A stretch of DNA of 64,000 bases from Magnolia sinica (taxonomy: Eukaryota > Streptophyta > Magnoliopsida > Magnoliales > Magnoliaceae), in the NCBI RefSeq assembly GCF_029962835.1, contig NC_080582.1, positions 77,992,177 through 78,056,176 on the forward strand, in the 5' to 3' direction. Below the pieces are notes generated by a model. That model was not told the origin of the DNA and searched no databases. It saw nothing but the letters and a program-made list of their open reading frames with translations. Below, in pieces: positions 55,935 through 64,000 of this stretch. A program made the translations under genes and the position numbers. Every line of letters starts with the position of its first letter. Positions within the stretch are counted from its first letter, which is position 1.

Positions 55935-56389
55935 TTAGGGTTATCATTGGGATGGGTAGTCCTGATGGGCCTTCGGGCTTGGGCCGTATTGGGCGGGGTT
56001 TGGGGTGGTGTATCATGCCTGATGATCGGGCTTGGGTTTAAGTCAGGAGCCTAATTGTAAAGCGGGCCGGATTTGGGCTTAGCTCCCTAAAAGTCTATAA
56101 ACTTGGCCTGATCGGTGTTTTCTAAACCTACTTTTCTCACTTTTCTTTCATTTTCTCCGTCTCTCTCACACATGAGGCACACCGAAATATCATTTATCTA
56201 CAGAGATATTCAGGGCTTGGGCTCGGGCGGTCTCAAGTCAGGCTTTGTGTAAATGTCCCGGGATGGGCTCAAGCTGGACTTTTTTAGCCCGTCATGGGCC
56301 CAAGTTGTACTTGGGCTTAGGTTCAGAATTACAAGCCAGGCTTAGAAAGAGCTCGGCTCAGCCCCAACCCGTCCCATTGACAGCCCTAA
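55935..56389. mobile_element. MITE with TTAGGGCTGTCA-type ends
   Basis: Left TTAGGGTTATCATTGGGATG then GGTA; right, inverted, TTAGGGCTGTCAATGGGACG then GGTTGGGG. The interior is rich in GGGCTTGGGC. Ends of this kind are common in plant MITEs. Fragments of the same family lie at 58.15-58.3 kb. Confidence 0.65.
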
Positions 56390-56960
56390 TTGCGGTATTG
56401 TAATGTAGTGTAGCGTAACGTTGCGATGATTAGTAAAATTCAACACTTCTATATCATTACATAGGAATTTTGACCGATGAAGACCATGTTTGTACAATTC
56501 AATTTATTTGTACATCCACAAGCAACCTCAAGAAATACTAGAGGATTTCTTTTTATCTCATCCATGCATTTATTTCCTCTCTTCTTCTTCTTCTTCTTCT
56601 TCTTCTTCTTCTTTTTGTTGACCATTGACTTTGAAGAAGATTTGTTGTTGGTTCATTGCTTCCACTGGAGAAAATGGCCAAACCCAAGAATGAGTAGACA
56701 ACATGCATCCAAGGCTCAGTCCCGAGAGAAAAAGCCACTTTGTGACTTTTGGATTTTTCCGAAGGTAGGATGGGTTTAAGAAGATAGAGAGATAGGGAGG
56801 ATGTGGCTCAAAAAAGCGAAAAATTAGAATTTGAGAACATAAGTGACCATTTGAAATATCAGTTTATTAAAAGGAAGACGAGATTGGAAAACCCCCATGG
56901 AATCGTTAGGAAATTGAAAACTGCCGAACCCAATAGTTTGATTTGGGGTGAAGTTTTCCA
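56390..56960. other. No gene; TTC microsatellite
   Basis: (TTC)n at about 56579-56612. The surrounding open frames (Phe-rich or Arg-rich) arise from it. Nothing else recognised. Confidence 0.5.
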
Positions 56961-57083
56961 TTAATGCCATGTTTGGATACATGTGTTCAAAGGGGAAAGA
57001 GAGAGATGCCATGTTTGGATACATGTGTTCAAAGGGGAAAGAGAGAGATGCCATGTTTGGATACATGTGTTCAGAGGGGAGAG

Positions 57084-57131
<48 letters not shown>

Positions 57132-57430
57132 ATAATTAGGCAATTAATGAATGTCTCCATGACCACTATTGAAACATAGATTCCATTTGTAGAGGTTTAG
57201 TTTGAATAGTAAATTGAAATCTCATACTTATGATGTAATATCGGTTAGTTTCTTATACCAGAAAATTCAAATTATGAAAAGATGCAATGATACTTTGTAA
57301 AATCCTTTATTTTTTCTTATGTCTATACTTATAAAAATTGTCACATCAATGGAATTGGAAAACCATTTCCATTACAATTTCCATTTCCATTGATTTCCAG
57401 GGTATTAGTGATATCCAAACATTCCCTAAA
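56961..57430. mobile_element. MITE with GTTTGGATA ends, containing a 42-bp repeat
   Basis: The left CCATGTTTGGATACATG and the right GATATCCAAACATTCCC are imperfect inverses. Near the left end the 42-bp unit GCCATGTTTGGATACATGTG...GAGAGAT occurs three times (56966, 57008, 57050), followed by a (GA)n run to 57129. The terminal sequence itself has therefore been tandemly copied. Confidence 0.6.
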
Positions 57431-57534
57431 AAAAGGTCTACGGTCAAACTACCAGAACTGTCTCCAATGACCTTATGAATCTACATTTTACAGGTCTTTT
57501 GAAAGATATCAATGTCCACAGTTTTTTTTTAAAA

Positions 57535-57596
57535 AAACTTGGAAATGGAAATCAATTTTTATCCCTGATTTATTTTTTCCCAGGAATGATATCTAT
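57535..57596. repeat. 60-bp repeat, first copy
   Basis: ACTTGGAAATGGAAATCAAT then TTTTATCCC and GAATGATATCTATGG. The second copy is at 58621-58682, in the same orientation, directly ahead of MITE sequence. Confidence 0.75.
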
Positions 57597-57630
57597 GGAA
57601 ATTAATTTATTTTCTAAAGTTGTCACCGAG

Positions 57631-58016
57631 GCGTGTTTGGATACAAAAATGAATTGACTTGCAACAATTCAAATAAATCAAGAGGAGAAGAATCATGGTT
57701 TTAGACTCAGATCACCTCATTCAATCTGAAATCAAGTCATGTTGCCCAAGTCAGGAGGTGTCTCGGTCTGACACTGGTGGTATCTAACTGGATCAGTACC
57801 CGATCTGAGTCAGCTCAGCAGAGTAGTATCGATCTTGTCCGAGTCTTAAAACCATAACATGAATGTTAAGGAGTCTATTACAATTTAGTTATGTCCACTT
57901 TACTGAACTGATAACTGTAATTCAATTCAATAATGCATCCAAAACACAGCCTCAAACACTAAAAAATACACCATTCCTCCCAAACTTGATTCAATTCATC
58001 CGTGCATCCAAACAAA
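57631..58016. mobile_element. MITE with GTGTTTGGAT ends, carrying a nested MITE
   Basis: Left GTGTTTGGATACAAAAATGA, right TCCGTGCATCCAAACAAAG. A second MITE lies inside at about 57694-57856: left ATGGTTTTAGACTCAG, right CGAGTCTTAAAACCAT, with GAGTCAGCTCAG and TCTCGGTCTGAC phrases between. Confidence 0.6.
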
Positions 58017-58680
58017 GTGGAAAAAAAAAAAAAAACAAGACTTAGAGTCTTTAATTGAATGTTCTAGTGGGAAATCAGAGAATAATACCGCTCAAACTAT
58101 TTTAAGACAAGTCCATGTAGTCATCACATGCAAGGCTGGGATTTATTTCTTTTTACAAGTCCAGGCTTGGGCCGGACTCGGTTATGAACAAAGCAGCCCG
58201 GCTTGAACCCCAGAACCTTGACAGCCCTATTTCCTATAAAGCTGTTGACAGAGCGGCCCGGCTTGAATCCGGAACATTGACAGCCCTACTTCCCATAAAT
58301 CCGTTGTTTTAGGGCAGTCTGAACTAGCCTATTCAAAATTTTGATCTTTCGTGGCCTGAGCCCAGCTCCAATTGTTTTATAGGGTGTAGGGTTGTACTTC
58401 TCTCTATGGTTATTCTTTGCAAGAAATTGCACCATCCGATGTAACATACTCAAGTCTCACAAGACCATCAAGCAAACTCTAATAATCTTTAATCTTGGGT
58501 GTCCGCGGGGTCGCGCCGGACAGGCGGTGGCCCCGCCCAGCTCTTTTTGGGTCGGCGGGGTCGTGCCGAACCCACGGCGGCCCATAGATCTATGGGCCCA
58601 CTACAGTTTTTTTTTTTTTTTTACTTGGAAATGGAAATCAATTTTTATCCCCAATTTTTTTACCATGAATGATATCTATG
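58017..58680. repeat. Repeat remnants, including a 55-bp duplication
   Basis: GCAGCCCGGCTTGAACCCCA then GACAGCCCTATTTCC at 58192 recurs as GCGGCCCGGCTTGAATCC then GACAGCCCTACTTCC at 58252. A GC-rich patch at 58500-58600 (GGGTCGCGCCGGACAGGCGG) stands out from its AT-rich surroundings. The second 60-bp repeat copy lies at the right edge. Confidence 0.5.
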
Positions 58681-58682
58681 GT

Positions 58683-58800
58683 GTATGATCTAGAAAAATA
58701 TATGGACGGAATGTATGAAACACAAACATCATCGTGGTGGGCCCATTGATCACCGACCACCAGCCATTGGCTGGTGGCAGGGGGAGTAGCCAATCCGTCT
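58683..58800. mobile_element. Mutator-like MITE, right end only
   Basis: ACATCATCGTGGTGGGCCCA, CCGACCACCAGCCATTGGCT and the terminus GAGTAGCCAATCCGTCTCC match the right end of the copy at 1003-1508. Confidence 0.65.
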
Positions 58801-58829
58801 CCCTTCTTTTTGTTTCCTTTGGAACGCAC

Positions 58830-59337
58830 GGACGCGGATTTCCTGATAAAGCCGTTCACAGAAGGTTCCTGCGCATGGGTGGGGCCCACAGATGTGTTTT
58901 TATGAAATCCACCCCGTCCATCTGTTTTGAGAGCTCATTTTAGGAAGTGCGAAAAAAAAAAGTGTATCCAACACTCAAGTGGGCCACACGAGAGGAAATA
59001 GTGGGAATTCAGTGAGAACCGTTGAAGCATTCTTACAGGCATAAAAGTTGTGGATAAGGCTATATTTTCGTTGTTTTCACTTCATCCCATTTGGAATGAC
59101 CTTATAACCCGTTTGAATAGCATATAAACATCAAGTTGGAGCCACGGTAGGAATTTCTTTCCCCCAATTTTCCCTCTCGTGTAACCCACTGAGTTATCCA
59201 CCTCATTTTTTGTCTCACTTCCTAAATTAGCTCGCAAATATTACGGAATGAATTTCTTACGCACATTGCAGTCCCCACCCAGCATCCGCACCCAGGATGA
59301 ACTTGCTGCGAAAGGCTTTGGCAGGAAATCCGCGTCC
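58830..59337. mobile_element. MITE subfamily 2, complete
   Basis: Left GGACGCGGATTTCCTGATAA then AGCCGTTCACAGAAGG; right, inverted, GGACGCGGATTTCCTGCCAA then AGCCTTTCGCAGCAAG. The inverted ends are about 55 bp and reach GGGTGGGG. A perfect GTGGGGCCCAC lies at 58879-58889. No clear target duplication. It shares the internal HGACCTTATAA/GTGGGCCACACGAG layout with subfamily 1. Confidence 0.75.
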
Positions 59338-59369
59338 GGAAGTCGAAAGGCGTCAAAGTTCCTGCACTA

Positions 59370-59530
59370 GAAACTTAGGTGTGACCCACCATGATGTTTG
59401 TGAGAAATCAACCCGGTTCATCCGTTTTGTGAGTTCATTTTAAGACTTGAGCCCAAATTTTACGAGGATCCAAGACTCAAGTGGACCACACTAAAGGAAA
59501 AGGTGGATAGGAAAATTGTTACCGTTGATT
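59370..59530 (+). mobile_element. MITE subfamily 2, left fragment
   Basis: GTGTGACCCACCATGATGTT, TCATCCGTTTTGTGAGTTCA and AGTGGACCACACTAAAGG in order; the right arm is missing. Confidence 0.5.
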
Positions 59531-59589
59531 GGTTTTTTTTTTTTATTTTCTTTGGAACGCACCAAGGATCCGGCGGATGAAATCTGATT

Positions 59590-60245
59590 GGGTATTGAGT
59601 AACTTACTAAGCTTGATGGCACTGAGTAAACTCTGCTGGGCCACCGTCAATGTATGTAGTTTATCAACACCATCCTTCCATTTTTTTGGTCTAAGGGTTC
59701 ATTCCACAGTTTAAAAAGAAAAAAATTAACACCTTTGACACTTTCTTAGAAAAAGCAGAAGTATTTACATCTTTATTGGTTGGTCCATACAAATACAGGT
59801 CTAGTTTAGTAAGATAAGTTTTGCCCGGGTCAAATAAAAAAAAGGTGAGTGGTAGGTCGCCTCTATAGTAAAAAATTACCCTTATCCAAATCTCAAGCGT
59901 AGTACACCACCGAAAATGGGCAAAAATTGATTAATGATTTCCACCATTGAAACCTTATTAGGGCCCACGGTAATGTTTATTTGTCATCCAACCACTTCAT
60001 AAGATCACACTGATATGGATGCAAGGAAAACACAAATATCAGCTTTATCCAAAACTTGTAGAATTTTTCAATCGGTAGGTGGACTGTCAATTCACACTGT
60101 TTCATGTGGTGTAGTCCAAATGAGCTTTGTATACCCTTCATTTTTTGTCTAAAGCATTAAAATTATCTGATAAAATGGATGGATGGAGTAGATAAAATAT
60201 GTAAATTACGCTGGGCCCCACTGATAGATAACACGTCCAAACACA
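59590..60245. mobile_element. Mutator-like MITE, complete but interrupted
   Basis: Left arm TGGGCCACCGTCAATGTATG then TAGTTTATCAACACCATCC; right arm GGATGGATGGAGTAGATAAA then ATATGTAAATTACGCTGGGC. About 130 bp at 59720-59870 do not fit the family and may be an insert. Confidence 0.6.
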
Positions 60246-60293
60246 TTGCCGGATCAACCGTGCACTTTCCGAGCTAGAGTCTAGGAGGGATGG

Positions 60294-60302
60294 CTATAAA
60301 AA
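60294..60302 (+). promoter_or_regulatory. TATA-box-like site
   Basis: CTATAAAAACCCTAGC stands in a region otherwise free of MITE sequence, 2.1 kb before the F-box gene. It could be a core promoter of the region that holds the spaced repeats or of a former LTR. The distance to the F-box ATG makes a direct link doubtful. Confidence 0.3.
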
Positions 60303-60887
60303 CCCTAGCAGAAGATCGATTCAGTCATTATGAGTTAACACAGAAAACCCTGTCGAGTCCACGACCGGGTCGAGGCTTGCTTGGAGGGCTGTAGCTTCAG
60401 CAATTCGTGAGAAATCCGGTTTGGAACCGAGTCAAGGCCGAGTCGCAACCGAGTCAGGGCTGAATCAGGGCGAGTTACAATATAGTGAATTGGCGCGTAC
60501 CTTTTCTCGCATTAGCAATCGCATATGAGCATGATTCTCCATTCGATTCAAGACTATTAGATTTGTTGGATTTGTAACTTATTTAGGAGTTTGAATTTAT
60601 GATTTGGAATCTTGTTATTTTGTTTTCACTATTATCACTTGTTGAAAATTCATAATGCAATTTTCTGTTTTCTAGGCTATCCTTTGAGAGTATAAATTTG
60701 AGATGGTCTTGACAATTTATGTAGAAATTGATGATTTCGATCCATGGTTAGAAATTTTATGATTACATGAATGTATTTTGACGCCTTGGAAAGTCTAGAA
60801 AACTAAGTGCTTGATTGTGAAAGACTTTGGAAATAATTTTATTCGATTCATGCATTGAACGATTAAAAACTCCAGTTATTACCTTTG

Positions 60888-61155
60888 GGAGAGTATCCTA
60901 GTGTGTGCAATAGTTCCTTTAATTATCTTAAGGTGAGCATCCAAGTGTGTACAATAAGCTAATTGAATATTTTCGGGTGAGCGTCAAAGTGTGTGCAAAA
61001 TTCTCTAGCTAAGCGCTTACGTGTGTGCAATAGACCATGTACTTAATCAATTGTGATCGGGTTGGATAAGTGCCCAGGTTTGTCCAATTTACCAATTATT
61101 ATGTATTCAGTTGATTGTGGTGAATTGGGTGAGTGCCCAGGTGTGTACAGGAGGC
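60888..61155 (+). repeat. Six spaced copies of a GTGAGYRYCCARGTGTGT motif
   Basis: Copies at about 60888 (GAGAGTATCCTAGTGTGTGC), 60932 (GTGAGCATCCAAGTGTGTAC), 60977 (GTGAGCGTCAAAGTGTGTGC), 61010 (TAAGCGCTTACGTGTGTGC), 61068 (TAAGTGCCCAGGTTTGTCC) and 61129 (GTGAGTGCCCAGGTGTGTAC). Spacing is 33-61 bp, so this is not a simple tandem repeat. One copy also begins the window. Confidence 0.7.
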
Positions 61156-61316
61156 CAGATTTGTACGCCCCACAAAGATTTGTCAATAGTGTAAGCCCGA
61201 CTGAATGAAACTTGCTCTAAATGTTTTATTGATAACGGTACCGAGAAAGTTCATCCACACATACATACTCCTACATGCCAAATTCTGAGCTGTTACACCA
61301 GGACTCACCCAAGATG

Positions 61317-61802
61317 GTGCAGCTCTTAATGTGGGCCCCACCTTCACGTAAGTATTCTATATCTACATCGTCCCTCTGATTTTCCATATCATTTTAGGGC
61401 ATTATGCCAAGCATGAAACAGATCCAATTAGAAGGGGACTGAGGAAACAGTGTTGATTGAACGCCCTACCATTAAAAACTTCTTAAGATGCACCTTAATG
61501 TTTCCATAGTGTTTATTTGTCATCTAATCTATTGATAAGGTCATATAGGCATGGATGAATGGAAAAAACAAATATTAGCTTGATCCAGAACCTCAGTCGC
61601 CCATTAAAGGTTAATAATCACTGGTTCTTATGAAATGGTCTATCTAATAATTGGATTTGCTTCATGTTTGGGATAATGCCCTAAAATGATCTAGGAAAAC
61701 AGATGGATGGAGTAGATACAGAATACATACATCAAGGTGGGGCCCACAGTAAGGACCTCCCCACCGTCTTGGTAAGGCCGGGGTCTCACCAAATCACCTC
61801 TG
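61317..61802. mobile_element. Mutator-like MITE, complete
   Basis: Left arm with GTGGGCCCCAC at 61331-61341 then GTATTCTATATCTACATCG; right arm AGTAGATACAGAATACATAC then GTGGGGCCCAC at 61737-61747. The interior carries all family phrases. One perfect TCP-type site sits in each arm. Confidence 0.8.
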
Positions 61803-62442
61803 ACTGCTATGTTCAATTTGAACCCCCAACCTGATGCATGTGCATCTCCACACTAAGGTGGGCTGACTCACGAGATGGGGTCTGTTAGATGCAAAATGGC
61901 CACGGGATGGGTCCCACCATGAGACCTGTGAGATTCGAGATAGCCTACGGGGAGATTTTAGTCAGTTAGCGAGGAAGGGCATAGATAAAGGGATATTCTA
62001 GTGCTTTCCAAATAACTTTGGAGCTTTTGGTGCATTGGCCGGTACTTGTAAAAATGGATGAATGGTGTGTTTCTTGTGGTTTGGTCAAGCTTTGGATATG
62101 ATTTACTTTTGGATCATATCCTGAAATGATAAGTAAAAAAGGATTGACCTTTTTTTTAGTAGTAATTATCTTTTTATTTCCACTCTAGGTAAATAGAAAA
62201 TTACACTTCTGGTTTCAATTTTAAATTCTTTAAGTTTTATGTGCCCAATTTAGTAGTATAAGCTAAAGCCTGATTGGATTTGAGATGTACTATTGATTTA
62301 CTTTGCTCCAAGTACTTTTATAATAGAGATGTAATATTTACCATGATCCCTTCATCTAATTTCATGTTTTATTTCACTTTTTTTTTTCCGGCTCCAAGGA
62401 AACACAGTTGCATAATCTTGAGTGATCAGTATATTGAGAAGG
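61803..62442. other. Upstream region of the F-box gene
   Basis: No repeat of the MITE type except a weak piece near 62040-62140. AT-rich DNA precedes the start codon. No clear TATA box can be chosen. Confidence 0.35.
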
Positions 62443-63649
62443 ATGTACATGTCTGACTCGTCCCAACTTCAAAATGAACTGCTACGTACCATCGCTGAAT
62501 TACTATCGGCCAATAGCGATTATCTGGCATTTCGTGCCACTTGCAAGTCATGGCGATCAGCCGTAGAGGAAATGCCTCTCCATTACCCTTACCAGCTACC
62601 ACTGTTAATGCTTCCATATGACAAGAACACCGAGTCCTATGGTGCCTTCAGTCTATCTGATAATAAGATATTTTACCTCAAGCTATCAGAGGCTCATGGG
62701 CTAAGGTACTGTGGTTCTTCCATTAATGGTTGGTTGGTTGCAGTAGAAGAGACCCCTATTAGTTGTTTATTGAATCCATTTACCAAGGCCCGGATCCATC
62801 TTCCTCTCATAACAACGTTTTCAGAAGTACTAGGGTTTGACAAATCCAGAGTGGGTGAAGAGTACAGTGCCCAATGTTTATTTGATGGTGAAGTAGAAAC
62901 CCCCGGACTCCAAATGGATAAGAACCCACTTCAAAAAGAAGGCTGTGCTATCGACCTGGTGTCGAACCCCGACTATGTTGTTATGGGCATTCATGGCGGG
63001 CTTCACAAACTGGCATTCTGTAGACATGGGGACAAGGAGTGGTCCGTAATTGAAAAGAGATGGTGTCCTTATCAAGACATTTTGCATTATAAAGAACAAT
63101 TCTATGTGGTAGATTGTGAAGGAAGAGTTGCAAGTTGCAACATTGATGGTCTTCTTGAGGTGGTGGAGGTCATGCCAGAAATGAAAATCTATGGCAGGTC
63201 AATCTATTTAGTGGAATCATTGGGGGAGCTATTACAGGTTATTAGATATTTAGGAGACAATCATAAAGATGAGGATGAAGATGATGATAATTGGACATAT
63301 TATACAGTTAGATTTAAAGTTTTTAAGTTGGATATATGTAGGGGAGAGGTTTGAGGTAAAAACTCTTGGTGATTGTATGTTGTTCTTAGGCTCAAACTAC
63401 TCGTTATCTTTATCGGCTCATGATTTTCCTGGCTTCAAAAGGAATTGCATTTGCTTTACTGATGACTGTGAATGGTTGTATATGGCTGGCGTAGGAGGGG
63501 GTCATGATTTAGGCGTGTTCAACTTGGAGGATAATAGCATCACATCGTTGCCATACCAATACCATTCAAGCAATGACTTGGGAAGGCCTCCACCCATATG
63601 GTTGCACACATCTTATGGTCGTAATGAGGCATTGGAAGAATTGTCGTAA
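62443..63649 (+). pseudogene. F-box/DUF295 gene, near-complete, one frame break
   Basis: A start at 62443 or 62449 gives MSDSSQLQNELLRTIAELLS then ANSDYLAFRATCKSWRSAVE, a compact F-box (about residues 5-40) for binding SKP1 in an SCF ubiquitin ligase. The DUF295/KIB beta-propeller follows: NPFTKARIHLPLITTFSEV, SNPDYVVMGIHGGLHKLAF, YKEQFYVVDCEGRVASCNID, YLVESLGELLQVIRYLGD, FKVFKLDICRGE. The frame then closes at 63354. The expected continuation RFEVKTLGDCMLFLGSNYSL, SLSAHDFPGFKRNCICFTDD and DLGVFNLEDNSI is open in the next frame up to a stop at 63647-63649. So a single small indel near 63340-63355 splits a protein that would be about 400 residues, the family's usual length. It is either a very young pseudogene, a sequencing error, or a gene ending early after about 300 residues. 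The acidic KDEDEDDDN loop and a 25-bp duplication at the C-terminus are further oddities. Single-exon layout is normal for the family. Confidence 0.85.
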
Positions 63650-63668
63650 TGAGGCGTTGGAAGAATAA
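63619..63668 (+). repeat. 25-bp tandem duplication at the F-box gene 3' end
   Basis: TCGTAATGAGGCATTGGAAG then AATTG is repeated at 63644 with one base changed (GCG for GCA). The first unit contributes the last residues (RNEALEELS) and the second follows the stop. Confidence 0.85.
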
Positions 63669-64000
63669 TTGCATTTAATGTTTTTTTTTTAATTATTTCT
63701 CAAATGCACATTGGATTAATATTATTTCTTTCCATGATTCTTGTTAGTTTATATTATTAGATATTTACTAATTTGATTGGAGATTGAAGAGTCAAACTTG
63801 AAAGTTTGACCAAGTTTTAAATTATTTTACTAATTTTAAATTATTTCTCAAATGCGCAGTGATGGTTCTCCAAAATAGTTTTACTTGGTGTGGCCGACAT
63901 TAATCACAAATAGATCTGATTTTTGTGCCCTATGCCTAAATTTTGGTGTGGTATCTAATAATATGGAGTGGATTTCATATAATCATCATAGTTGCCTTGT
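63669..64000. other. 3' flank; no gene
   Basis: AT-rich DNA. AATTATTTCTCAAATGCRCA occurs at 63692 and 63839. The last 120 bp resemble a decayed MITE (TTGGTGTGG, AGATCTGATTTT, TGGAGTGGATTTCATATAAT). Confidence 0.35.

Noticed and set aside
1-64000. CRISPR array, operon or other prokaryotic system
   Set aside because: Introns, plant retroelements, SINEs and MITEs show nuclear plant DNA; the tandem arrays lack unique spacers between identical repeats.

Overview
The window looks like gene-poor, repeat-dense nuclear DNA of a flowering plant, probably a woody one. Split exons with GT..AG borders, fragments of plant genes, Athila and chromovirus-type Ty3/gypsy remnants, L1 and RTE LINEs, tRNA-derived SINEs and many palindromic MITEs all point that way. 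The abundance of MITEs carrying GTGGGCCCCAC/GTGGGGCCCAC ends reminds me of magnoliid genomes, but this is an impression and not proof of species. I see no clearly intact protein gene.

Layout. 0-1 kb: an N-terminally truncated F-box/DUF295 pseudogene, a near copy of the longer F-box/DUF295 gene at 62.4-63.6 kb. The two copies bracket the window in direct orientation. 1-3.5 kb: MITE cluster with nesting. 5.2-5.8 kb: minisatellite of about 21 bp. 6.4-11.8 kb: fossil Athila-type sequence with one LTR inverted relative to the other. 13.8-15.6 kb: fragments of three unrelated host genes (SPF30-like Tudor factor, P5C reductase, PRP8) in one orientation, with introns kept. 16.7-16.9 kb: two monogalactosyldiacylglycerol (MGDG) synthase exons, minus strand. 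17.2-19.4 kb: a terminal-inverted-repeat element holding a CACTA-like insert. 20.3-26.3 kb: a broken Ty3/gypsy element with both LTRs and a 5-bp target duplication. 28-28.6 kb: tandem repeats. 29.2-29.5 kb: the preceding MGDG synthase exon, minus strand, inside a segment copied in inverted orientation at 49.9-50.5 kb. 37.1-38.2 kb: last two exons of a FRIGIDA-like gene, minus strand. 38.5-42.4 kb: SINE, RTE LINE and L1 LINE pieces. 44.2-44.4 kb: a C2H2 zinc-finger exon. 45-61.8 kb: mostly MITEs, simple repeats and one LTR-like stretch.

The recognisable genes do not form a pathway; they are remnants or fragments. The unifying theme is mobile DNA. A Mutator-like MITE family (9-11 bp target duplications at its best copies) scatters perfect TCP-type GTGGGNCCCAC sites, and host exons have been moved as genomic DNA, with introns, into new places. 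No computation or database search was run. Family names rest on reading the translations, and identities are hand estimates.
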